A stretch of DNA of 64,000 nucleotides, taken from Sipunculus nudus (lineage: Eukaryota; Annelida; Sipuncula; Golfingiida; Sipunculidae). The first letter of the stretch is position 1; every line of letters starts with the position of its first letter. The notes under the pieces are model-generated. The model worked only from the letters and a program-made list of their open reading frames with translations. It made no database searches and had not been told where the DNA came from. Shown in pieces: positions 10,327-23,127 of this stretch. The DNA lies in NCBI GenBank assembly GCA_026874595.1, contig CM049309.1:91040723-91104722 (forward strand), given 5' to 3'. The position numbers and the translations under genes are program-made.

Positions 10327-13300
10327 GTATGTTTTCATCAATATAGATTCCTGTATGAGTGCTGTCCCAGCAGCAACAGTTGTAGTGTGTATAACACCTC
10401 CTTTAAGCATACATTAGGTAGATTTAACTGGGTACTGCTCGGTAAATAATGTGAAAGTATCGGTCCGTTGCTTGAACCTGCTTCATTGTAAACAGGAAGC
10501 CAGGGGCTGTGGCTGTCAGTAGGATGTGACTCACTGTTACAGTCCCCTGCCAGTGGCTATCATACTTAAAACCGAGGCATTGAATTTATTGACCAGTGTC
10601 TTAATGCATTCCAATCTGCCCAGTGTACTTGTATGCACAATGTTATCAGTGTTATCATGTTGTCGCCAAAATATTGGCAGAATTGGTTGAAACTATAAGT
10701 TATACTGAGTATATAAACAGTATAGCTTACTGGTTGGAATACAGTCTGTTCCCCTATAGTCCTGTACCCCTATCAACCAGTTTTTGGGATTTTTTTGTAG
10801 TAGCAAAACCGAGAATGCTCAAATTGTATGCACCAAAGTCCAAAAGAGGCAAATGCCAAAAATTTTAACTATTTTATAACAGAGCCCTTTTTGCGACAGG
10901 GGTCTGACTCCCAGTGTAGCGTATTAAATTGGTAAAAGTACATTTTAGGTGACCAGCCACAAACTGGAATTACTCCTGCTTAATTTTCCTTGAAGCAAGT
11001 TTGATGTGGTCTTACTTTTATGTGAATCTTTTAAAAAATTGTGCATATTGATGGAATCATCAGTTAAGCTCCATGTGGGAGCAAGAAGAATAAGGACAGA
11101 TTATTAGTAAGGAAGCCAGTTTTAGGCAGGTCACCTGTTTTGCATTTTTACCTTTGAATCTGCCTTGGGGGTCTGATCTCCAGTGTGGCATTCTTAACCT
11201 GTAAGATGTAAATCTACAACAAACAGACAGGTGGCCAAAGTGGCAAAGCTTCAGGCCGCTACTGATCTTTACAACAACAACGGTTGCAAATGTTCATTCG
11301 GCTGACTTGGGTTGCTTATTATGTACATGTTAAGTACACATTTGACGGGATGAACATCATTGCTTAGCAACTATATTCACAAACTTTTTGAATTTTCATT
11401 TGTTATATAAGAATTATAAAATGTTACACATATAATCACTCTGCTCATTCCTAATTCCTGTGATCAATGTATAGTGATTAACTAGTGTTAATTTAACCTG
11501 TGACCAGGTGCAGGTACCCCTGATCGATCTAGTGTGCTGGAGTGTGACTAGTCACTTGGTAGGGGGGGGGATGCATGAAGGAGGCTTCCTCCTCCTCCCG
11601 TTGTAGGAAGGACGGCCATTTAATAAATAATAACCTACCTGGACTCAAGCATGTCATTTTCCTGTAAACAATTTAAAACCAGTAGTTTATCCTTAAGAGA
11701 CATCTTACCAGCAACCTATGATATGGACATGACAGGGAACAGTGATAATGTTACATACAGAAGTGGTAGATCTCTAGTTGTGGCTCTGTAGTATATACAG
11801 AGCCACAGACCTCTTGCTTCATTATGTTCATGTGCCAAGTTGTACTGTCATGGTTGACTGGATTTTACCGGCTTTTTATGTGGGTTCTTATGCATATTTA
11901 AGATACTACAGCACTGAAGTGTGATGCCTTTTATTTCAGTCATTTGTAATTTCCAGTGTAACATTAAAGACATGTTGAAATGGTACTAGTGTATAACATA
12001 CCACTATTTGGCAGCATGTATAAGACTGTATTTAACAGAGACATCGCTACCCTAATAATTTAATAAGTTTATAAATTACTGCATATTAAAATTGCATAAA
12101 TAAATGATCTACTTAAAACTTGTGTAAAAACACAAGTTCCTGATCTAAAAGCTTGACAAATTATATTTTATTTAGGGATAATACCTTGAAAATGGACCTA
12201 GAATGGCTGTGTGATTATTTTTGTTTGTTACATACTTTTGACATTTACAGGAGGGGTGCAGCGGAGGTTCGGAAACAAATATCATCAGCCTTTATTGGTG
12301 ACATCCCACATAGTGTTAGCGGTGCCAGTATCCAGTCAACAGCAACCTCTGGTAGTCAGGTAGGATTTACATACAGATACTGTGAGGTTGTCATCAGATT
12401 TAGCTTCATTTCAGAGCTCGTCGTCATTTGCAACTTGCCTTTTGTGATGATTTTCTTTTATTAATGTCTGAAGATGAATTCATGACAGAATTTAACTTAT
12501 TTTAAGCAGATCTTTTCAGGTTGTGTGAAGGTTATTGGCTGGTGTTTGTCTTTTAGCTGTAGAGAAAAATTCTACTGTACAGTATTGGGGAACAGATTGA
12601 TGGAATGATTACTGAGTGTTATCTTTGTAACCCTGTGTCTTGGCACAAATAGAACTGACCTAGAGAGAGTTCCATCTTTATCAACTGACAGTTCAATATA
12701 TTTGTATATGTCACTCTGTGATAACAGGAGATGTCTGCAGGCTGTGTTATTTGTAGATCACATGCTGTGATAACAGGTGACGCCTGCAGGCTGTGTTATA
12801 TTTGTAGATCATTCTTTGATAACACTGTGACGTTGTTGATTTGTATATCTCACTATGTGATGTTGTTATTTGTCAATCTCACTATGTGACATTGTTGATT
12901 TGTAGATCTCACTATGTGATGTTGTTATTTGTCAATCCCACTATGTGACGTTGTTGATTTGTAGATCTCACTATATGACGTTGATTTGTAGATCTCACTG
13001 TGTGATGTTTTTGATTTGTAGATCTCACTGTATGATGTTTTTGATTTGTAGATCTCACTATGGACGTTGTTATTTGTAGATCTCACTGAGTGATGTTTTT
13101 GATTTGTTGATCTCACTGTGTGATGTCGTTGATTTGTAGATCTCACCATGTGACGTTGTTGATTTGTAGATCTCACTCTGTGACGTTGTTGAACCGTTGG
13201 ACTTTGAAGACTACGTGAGTCAGAATGAGAACGTCATTGACCGTGACCCGTTGCGTACTCTTTTAGAGTTCCCCTCTGATGATGTGGAGGTCACATTCAT

Positions 13301-16300
13301 TCGTAAACAGTGTCGGACGCTTACTCCTATTGTTCCAGAACAAGGGTAGGTCAACACAATGTCTCTCATCAAGGAAGGCCACCTTGTGAATATTATTAAA
13401 TGAAAACAAGCTGCCTTTATCAACTTAAGCCACAAAGTGGTCATGTTAACTGGCTGATCTGGCTGATCATTTATCTCAAGTGGTCAGATGTTGACTGAGA
13501 CAAAAATAGAAGAATGGTTATATTCGCAGGGTATCTCTTTTGCTAGACAGATCATCAGATCTGTTTTTTTTTATATAGATACATTTTTTTTTTACTCTGT
13601 CATGAGTTTTTATGGTGGTTGGTTAGTTATTTGGGTTGTTGGTCATTTTTGTATAGCAACTTTATTCATAAATTTCTAAATGGATTTTGATGAAATAATT
13701 TAGGGATAAGGTAACACTCAAAGAACAAATCTTTAAACTTTGGAGGTAATCTGGTTCACCATGATAATATATATTTCATTAAACAAGACAAATTACTGTT
13801 GTGAGATAAGGTAAATTTGTTTATTCAGGCCAAGGGCCATAGCTTTTCACGGGTATGGGGGAGGGGAAATGCCTTTGTTCTAGTGGGCAGTTGAGGGTCA
13901 CATTTATAAATCAGCAGAAACTTTTACTTCACATGCAGCTTCTCATACATGTATAAATAATTATATACCCCTGACACCCTTGTTTGTGTATTGTAGGGCT
14001 GAGTGTGATTCCCATGTACAGGACTGTATAAAGCGTTACACATCAGACTACACAGTTGTACTGCGAAGGTATGTAACCTGACATGGTTAAACAAATAATT
14101 CTTAACAGTTATGTAAATGCAAGGCCTGAGAGTGCTTGAATTTAACACATTTGCATAATCCATTGAAAATACCTAAAGGCTTGCTGTGGCAGACCAGGGG
14201 AAGAAAGCAATGATTTAAAGTGTAACTCAGTAGCTGCTTATTGAACAAACTGGTAAAAATAGTGAATAAAGAAAGGAAATGTGAGAGGATACAATAAGGA
14301 ATGGCAAAGGAGGTCATACAAAGAAACCTTGAAAAATATAAATATTGTATTCTTGAAAACCCTTAAGAAAACTGAGAGAATTAAATTTAAAAAATTGCGG
14401 GAACTTGGTTATGTGCTCATTTTGTTTTAAAATAGCAGACAGGAACATGGTCTGTTATTTACACTGCTTTGGCCTCTTGTTGTGTTTCTGTTTCTTCTAC
14501 AGGTAATTTGTTGCTGTTTAGCTATACTGGATGGGAAAACATGCTTGCAGTTTCAAATGTTTGTTGTAGATAAATATCTAAAAAATAAAGAATCTTATAT
14601 TTTGATTCAGGTATGAAAGTTGTGCATCAGCCCATGTCAGAAAGCGTGAGAGCTTTGACCCGACTCCAGCCCCAGTCAATCATGAATATGAGGTGGACCT
14701 TGAGGAAACAACAGATTCCAACAAAGACAACATAAACAAGCGTACCTCCATACACATGGTGGATACCCCCAGAGGATCATGGGCCAGCAGTATATTTGAT
14801 CTGAAAAACTCAACAGCAGATCCACTGTTAGACGGGCTACTGGAGCATGTTGTCCAGGAATCAATTGATGCTGAGAACGAAGACCAGAGAAGTCAGGACA
14901 GACAGAATAATCTGTTACAGCTGTATCCCAGTCAGGCAGAGGTAAGTCAGGACAGACAGAATAATCTCTTACAGCTGTATCCCAGTCAGGCAGAGGTAAT
15001 TCAGGACAGACAGAATAAACTCTTACAGCTGTATCCCAGTCAGGCCAAGGTAAGTCAGGACAGACAGAATAATCTGTTACAGCTGTATTATAGTCAGGCA
15101 GAGGTAAGTCAGGACAGACAGAATAATCTGTTACAGCTGTATTATAGTCAGGCAGAGGTAAGTCAGGACAGACAGAATAATCTGTTACAGCTGTATCCCA
15201 GTCAGGCAGAGGTAATTCAGGACAGACAGAATAAACTCTTACAGCTGTATCCCAGTCAGGCCAAGGTAAGTCAGGACAGACAGAATAATCTGTTACAGCT
15301 GTTTTATAGTCAGGCAGAGGTAAGTCAGGACAGACAGAATAATCTCTTACAGCTGTATCCCAGTCAGGCAAAGGTAAGTAAGGACAGACAGAATTATCTG
15401 TTACAACTGTATTATAGTCAGGCAGAGGTAAGTCAGGACAGACAGAATAATCTGTTACAGCTGTATTATAGTCAGGCAGAGGTAAGTCAGGACAGACAGA
15501 ATAATCTGTTACAGCTGTATCCCAGTCAGGCAGAGGTAATTCAGGACAGACAGAATAAACTCTTACAGCTGCATCCCAGTCAGGCCAAGGTAAGTCAGGA
15601 CAGACAGAATAATCTGTTACAGCTGTATTATAGTCAGGCAGAGGTAAGTCAGGACAGACAGAATAATCTCTTACAGCTGTATTATAGTCAGGCAGAGGTA
15701 AGTCAGGACAGACAGAATAATCTGTTACAGCTGTATCCCAGTCAGGCAGAGGTAATTCAGGACAGACAGAATAAACTCTTACAGCTGTATCCCAGTCAGG
15801 CCAAGGTAAGTCAGGACAGACAGAATAATCTGTTACAGCTGTATTATAGTCAGGCAGAGGTAAGTCAGGACAGACAGAATAATCTCTTACAGCTGTATTA
15901 TGGTCAGGCAGAGGTAAGTCAGGACAGACAGAATAATCTCTTACAGCTGTATCCCAGTCAGGCAGAGGTAATTCAGGACAGACAGAATAAACTCTTACAG
16001 CTGTATCCCAGTCAGGCCAAGGTAAGTCAGGACAGACAGAATAATCTGTTACAGCTGTATTATAGTCAGGCAGAGGTAAGTCAGGACAGACAGAATAATC
16101 TCTTACAGCTGTATTATGGTCAGGCAGAGGTAAGTCAGGACAGACAGAATAATCTCTTACAGCTGTATCCCAGTTAGGCAGAGGTAATTCAGGACAGACA
16201 GAATAAACTCTTACAGCTGTATCCCAGTCAGGCCAAGGTAAGTCAGGACAGACAGAATAATCTGTTACAGCTGTATTATAGTCAGGCAGAGGTAAGTCAG

Positions 16301-19300
16301 GACAGACAATAATCTGTTACAGCTGTATTATAGTCAGGCAGAGGTAAGTCAGGACAGACAGAATAATCTGTTACAGCTGTATCCCAGTCAGGCAGAGGTA
16401 ATTCAGGACAGACAGAATAAACTCTTACAGCTGTATCCAAGTCAGGCCAAGGTAAGTCAGGACAGACAGAATAATCTGTTACAGCTGTATCCCAGTCAGG
16501 CAGAGGTAAGTCAGGACAGAGAATAAACTCTTACTGCTGTATCCCAGTCAGGCAAAGGTAAGTCAGGACAGACAGAATTATCTGTTACAGCTGATACCAG
16601 TCAGGCAGAGGTAAGTCAGGACAGAGAATAAACTCTTACTGCTGTATCCCAGTCAGGCAAAGGTAAGTCAGGACAGACAGAATTATCTGTTACAACTGTA
16701 TTAGTCAGGCAGAGGTGATCCATTGTTCTATATACAGCATTGAATATTCTTTAATTAAACATAAAATTAAACTAGGCCAGATTGATTATAAGCTAAGATT
16801 CCTCAGGCGTAAATGTGGTCTGGAGCATGTACAAAGTTCCCATATGCTTAAAATACCTTGCAAACTTGTATGTATTTTAAAGGCCTTCTGTGATTTCCTT
16901 GAAAAGATCTGCAACCCTGAAATGAAAACTCTAATTATATTATTGAAAAACCTTTGAAAAAACAGTGAAAATGAAAGTCAAAATTACTGTTGGAACCATT
17001 GTGTACCAAAAAGTTGGATGTATTGAAAACATGACCATATCAATCTGTAATTATACAGTCTCTGCTTTATCCTGCGGATGACTGTTTTAGTTGAATCACT
17101 TCCTGATAAATGACCTGCCAGGGGGATCATGAAATACCGAACATAATCACATGTTTCTTCAGATTTTTCCATTGCAAATATTTTAGGATATTATTAGATC
17201 TATAATATTAATTTGGAGCTTTCTCCTGATGAATTTGTGATCTCTGATTTATGGTTCCCAAGGACTACTGTTCTTTGTTATACTGTTGATTTACAATTGT
17301 TTTACAATCAAATGATTTACAATCAAGTCATGTCTGTATTGGAAAGAAAGTTTATAGAGCAGTTTCATTAGAAAAAGATATCTGTAAGCATATATAGTAA
17401 GCATAAATTTGGAATCTCGCAAAATCCATATTACAGACCACAGCCACATAAGTATGAATGGTGTTCAAGCTGGTGTTCCAGGATGGTCATCTTTGGTAGA
17501 TTTTTTAGCTCAGCTGACTGTAAGTCAACTGAGGTATAGGAATGGCACTTTGTCCTCCGTCCGTCCGGGCGTCCAGCCTTCCGTTAGCAGGGCACAAATC
17601 GTAACTGCTGGACCTAGAAACTTCTAGGTGAATAACCAGGGAGGTCAATAAAATCTCCTTGGAAACCTGAAATTAGGTCACTGCGACCTATATCCTCCGA
17701 GCTATGGGGCTTGAAAGTAACCCCCAGAATAATAAAAAATATAATACAAAACCTCCAATATCTTGATAATTGTATCCGCCAAAACAAAGTTTTGCGGATA
17801 CTATGTTTTTGACCGGGTTCCGCCGCCGCCGCCGCGTTCGTTTCCGGAGAACTCTTCTGAGACTACTGGACAGATTTTTACAAAACTTACACAAATTATC
17901 GGGTCACATGTGGACTAGTGCCTAACCAAGTGACCTTGACCTCTGACCTTTCGTCTCTGCCCAGCGTCCGTTTGTGCGTCTGTTTCCACACATAAACCCA
18001 TATATCTCGGGAACCGTTTGACCGATCCGGAAAAATTTTTTACACAAATGTAGCCCTGGGAAAGCTTTATAACATACACAACCAAAGGTGGCGCCACCTG
18101 CAACCATGTTTGCACAGTGTCCATCTGTTCATCTGCCTGGGGTTAAAATCACTCATATCTCTGCAGTGATTTGACTAATTCACCTAAAATTCGGCATGCA
18201 TATACATCCTAGATAGCTTTCTCGATTTTGTGACAGGTGGCGCCACCTCCATTCACTTTAACGCTCCACACATAATCCCATATATCATGGGAACCATTTG
18301 ACCGATCCGGAAAAAAATTTTACACAAATGTAGCCCTGGGATAGCTTTATAACATACACAACAAAAGGTGGCGCCACCTGCAACCATGTTTGCACAGTGT
18401 CCATCTGTTCATCTGCCTGGGGTTAAAATCACTCATATCTCTGCAGTGGTTTGACTAATTCACCTAAAATTCGGCATGCATATACATCCTAGATAGCTTT
18501 CTCGATTTTGTGACAGGTGGCGCCACCTACATTCACGTTAACGCTCCACACATATTCCCATATATCTGGGGAACCGTTTGACCGATCCGGAAAAATTTTT
18601 TACACAAATGTAGCCCTGGGATAGCTTTATTACATACACAACAAAAGGTGGGGCCACCTGCAACCATGTTTGCACAGTGTCCATTTGTTCATCTGCCTTG
18701 GGTTAAAATCACTCATATCTCTGCAGTGGTTTGACTAATTCACCTAAAAATCAGCATGCATATACATCCTAGATAGCTTTCTTGATTTAATGACAGGTGG
18801 CGCCACCTACATTCACGTTAACACTCCACACATAAATCCATATATCTCAGGAACCGTTTGACCGATCCGGAAAAATTTTTTACACAAATGTAGCCCTGGG
18901 ATAGCTTTATAACATACACAACAAAAGGTGGCGCCACCTACAACCATGTTTGCACAGTGTCCATTTGTTAATCTGCCTGGGGTTAAAATCACTCATATCT
19001 CTGCAGTGGTTTGACTAATTCACCTAAAATTCGGCATGTGTATACATCCTAGATAGCTTTCTTGATTTTATGACAGGTGGCATCACCTACATTCACGTTT
19101 ATGCTGCAGACATCCAAGCTCATATCTCGGGAACGGTTTGACCAATCAGGAAAAAATTTTTACACAAATGTAGCCCTTGGATAGCTTTATAACATGAACA
19201 AAAATGGTGGCGCCACCTGCAGCCATTTTTGCACAGCGTCCATCTGTTTGTCTGCTGTAGGATAAAATTACTCATATCTCTGCAGTGGTTTGACTTTTCC

Positions 19301-22300
19301 ACATGAAATTTTGCATGTGTATATATCTTGGATAGTTTCTCGTTCAAATAACAGGTGGCGCCACCTACAATCATGTTTATGTGGCAGAGATCCATTCTAA
19401 TATTTAATACATGTAACTCTATATCCCCTTGCCACTCAATCAATGCCTTACTTCACCTGTCCTTCTCTGATTTTGGCGGATACACGTAGTTGCTTGTCGA
19501 CTACCCGTATTCTAGTTAATGCATGGATTGTCATGAATCTTGCCTTGAATATTGACCATGACTAGTTTTGTCAGTTCCCTGAAAAGTGGTGGTGCCACCT
19601 GTATTTTTTGTTATTTTAACAAATATTTTGCTATTTTTTTTTTACTATAAAATGACAACAATCATGTCAGTTTCTCAGCTGTAATTACATATAGTGTCCC
19701 AAAACCTGGTGTGTTTATTGATCCCAAGTGGATGCCATATAGTTATCACCCTGTCTGTCTGGTTGTCCATCTGTCTATCTGTCCATTCACACAAATTTGT
19801 TTCCAAATGATAACTCTACGTTGTATTGACACATGGATTTCAATCTTGACTTACCTATGGCCCACCACTAAAGCAGGAACCTATATGATTTTTGGGTCAT
19901 GAGGTCAAAGGTCAAGGTCACAGGACTCACTTTTTTTTTAAAAGATTATGGCTGAATTTTAAGCCAAGCTTTTCATCCCAAACTCTCCATTTTGCACATT
20001 TAGCTGACTTGCCAGTATGGGGAGAGCATAAATGAATTTGGGGTCACATGGTCAAAGGTCAAGGTCACAGGGGCCATCTGTTCACAAATTAGTTTCCAGA
20101 TGATAACTCCAGTTTAGTTTGACATATTGGTTTTAAACTTAACTTATATATGACTCACCACTAAAGTAAGAAATGTGTGGATTATGGGGTCCTATGGTCA
20201 AAGATCAAGGTCACATGACTCATTTCTTTAAAAAGAATGCATATGCATTTAAAGCCAAACTTTTCATCCCAAACCTTCCATCTTCAAAATATTGCTAACT
20301 TGCCAATAGGGGAAGATTCTGTTCAGTTTTGGGGTCATGAGGTCAAAGGTCAAGGTCACAGTACCCACTTATTTAGAAAGATTGTGGATGCATTTTAAGC
20401 CAAACTTTTCATCCCAAACCTTCCATCTTGCACATATAGCTGAGCTGCCAATAGTGGAAGAAACTGATTGCTTTGGGGTCACAAGGTCTTGGTCACAGGG
20501 GCCCATCTGTCCACATATTTGTTTCTGGATGACAACTCCAGTTTGGATTGACATATTGGTTTTAATTTTGACTTATATATGACCCACAAATAATGTAAGA
20601 ACCCTTTTGATTTGGGGTCATAAGGCCAAAGGTCAAGGTCACAGTCCCACTTCTTTAAAAGATTGTTGATTTATTTTTAGCCAAAATTTCTGTCCCAAAC
20701 CTTCTATCTTCCAGATGTTGCTCACCTGCCAATAGTGGAAGTAACTTATGGATTTGGGGTCACAAGATCAAGGTCATTGGGGCCATCAATCCACATATTA
20801 GTTTCCAGATGATAACACCAGTTTGGTTTGAAATATTGGTTTCAAACTTGACTTTTATATGACCCACCACTAAAGTAAGAACTGTTGATTCTGGGGTCAT
20901 GAGATCAAAGGTCAAGGTCACAGGACCCACTACTTTAGAAAGATTGTGCATTTTAAGCCAAACTTTTCATCTCAATCCTTCCATCATCAACATGTGGTGC
21001 ACCTGCCAATAGGGGAAGTTTCCTTTTGATTTTGGGGTCACAAGGTCAAAGGTTAAGGTCACAGGGCCCATCCATTCACAAATTAGTTTATGGATGATAA
21101 CTTCAGTTTGGGTAGACAGGTTGGCTGCAAACTGATCACAAGACCAATATTTTGGAAAACCTCATAAACATATATCCTTATAGTCAAATGCAGCTGAGTG
21201 TCGAGACCCATGGGCCCCCAGTTTTTCCAGCAGGCTCAACTATGAAAGTATAACATTTGAATCGATGAGCTCGTGGGGAGAAAATAATGCTTGCATATTA
21301 TATATTTAAATATCATTGTTGCTTAAAAATTTACTGTTAGACTCCGATAAATTATTATAATTTTAGTGATAATATACAGATATAAGATTACAAATTCTAA
21401 ATGAATATGTTGCTCTTTATCAGCTAAATTATATACTTTGTCCATTCTGTAAGATTAAAAGGTATATGTAGTTTCTTTTATAATTTCATTGTCTACACAA
21501 AAATTGTTTTTGTTTATATCAGGAGGATCTCATTGAGAGGCGAATGCAGGCTGATGTTCCCACGGAGCATATGGGTCACCGCATCCTCATCAAATGCTTA
21601 CACCTGAAGTAAGTGCTTAGATATACATGAAATATTGAGTGAAAAAACTTGGCAGATCACCTGTAACAGCCAGTATTGAAGATTCAGATGTATGTAAAAG
21701 TTTTTCTGTTAAGTACTGTTAAAAAACTTTTGTGATAAGACTGCTTTTGGCAGTCTTAATTTACAAGTGGTCTTAATAGATAGGTCAGTTATAGCCAAGG
21801 GTGGTCTTATTAGACTGGTGTAGTTTCTAGTTCTGTATTTCACAAATTGCTACATATAATTTAAGGTTACATTGTAACATAGATTTGAACATGTGTGTTT
21901 GCAAAACCTTCATATTGTTTGTTACAAAAATCTGTAGCCCTGCCTGGGCTATAGTATTTGTGTTTATAATAAAATGCTTAAAATAAAACGTGATTCCATG
22001 TACTGATAGACTTAACTCAGTGCCAGCTCTTATCACTAAAGCCCTGTAAAGTCCGTATGGTGAATCCCTGATACTTGCATAGTAAGGCATCACAAGGCTC
22101 TTTGAGGACCTGACGATTCCCCCGTATTAAATTTGCATATCAGGCCTGTCACGCCACATGTGAGTGGCATCGTTGCTATGAGAACGCCAACAGCGGTCCC
22201 ACAGCTCGAACCTCTTGGTAACATTCGCACTGAAATCATGTATTCAGGTAGTCTACATATGGACCTTCGTGCCCTATATCTCTGCTGAACAAATATTACG

Positions 22301-23079
22301 GTCTAGGGGCAAAATGTAAGTGCATATTGGAGACACTATAGCGACAATTTTTTACCGGCAAGTCCAGTAAAATTGCCTCTGCCGAGATGACAAGAGCAGC
22401 TGGCAGCATTTGTTTGAACCTGTGTATTAACTTCGTTTTATGTCAGTGGGCTAATTTTGACTCCACTTGTGGTGTGCACCTGAATATCTCGCACTGATTG
22501 GCTGAGCCAGAGTTTGTTACGCCTACTTTCAAGAATGGTGGTCCGATAAACGTTTACACGTGGACTGAGGTTATAGTGTTTTAAGTCTTGCCAATGGGAA
22601 AGACCACTGCTGACATCACTGGAAAAGACCTAAGTCCAGCGAGGCGGTGATGTGTGGTGCTGACCGTCCGGGAACCGGCCAAGATTACCAGTCCATGAAG
22701 TAAGAGGATCAGATAGTGGAAAATTAGTAATATGAGTTGCCGCAAGATGGCGGTACCGCTACTAAGTGCGAAACAACGTGGGAACATTTGATTTCTCTGT
22801 CAGAAGCAACAGTTAAGTCATAACTATTTCATGGATTGGGCCAGTCTAAAAAATCTGTTGCTGACATGTTCTCAATGGGTATTCTGAACTTGCCAGTGTT
22901 TAATGAAAAACTCAATTTTATTTTTCAGGCTTGACTTAGAAATTGAACCCATCTTTGCATCCATGGCACTGTATGATGCCAGAGAAAAGAAAAAGGTGAG
23001 AATGCTTGCAATAAATAGCCTGTTTCTTTATTGGTAATAACTGTGTGCACCTTGACCCAAAATATATACATATATACTG

Positions 23080-23127
<48 letters not shown>

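Noticed and set aside
12925-13176. Minus-strand repeat peptide (SEIYKSK type)
   Set aside because: Antisense of the exon 3 acceptor array.
14676-15371. 231-codon minus-strand open frame with [17 protein letters not shown]-type repeats
   Set aside because: It is the antisense reading of the 54-bp array; stop-free frames are expected on both strands of a repeat whose length is divisible by three.
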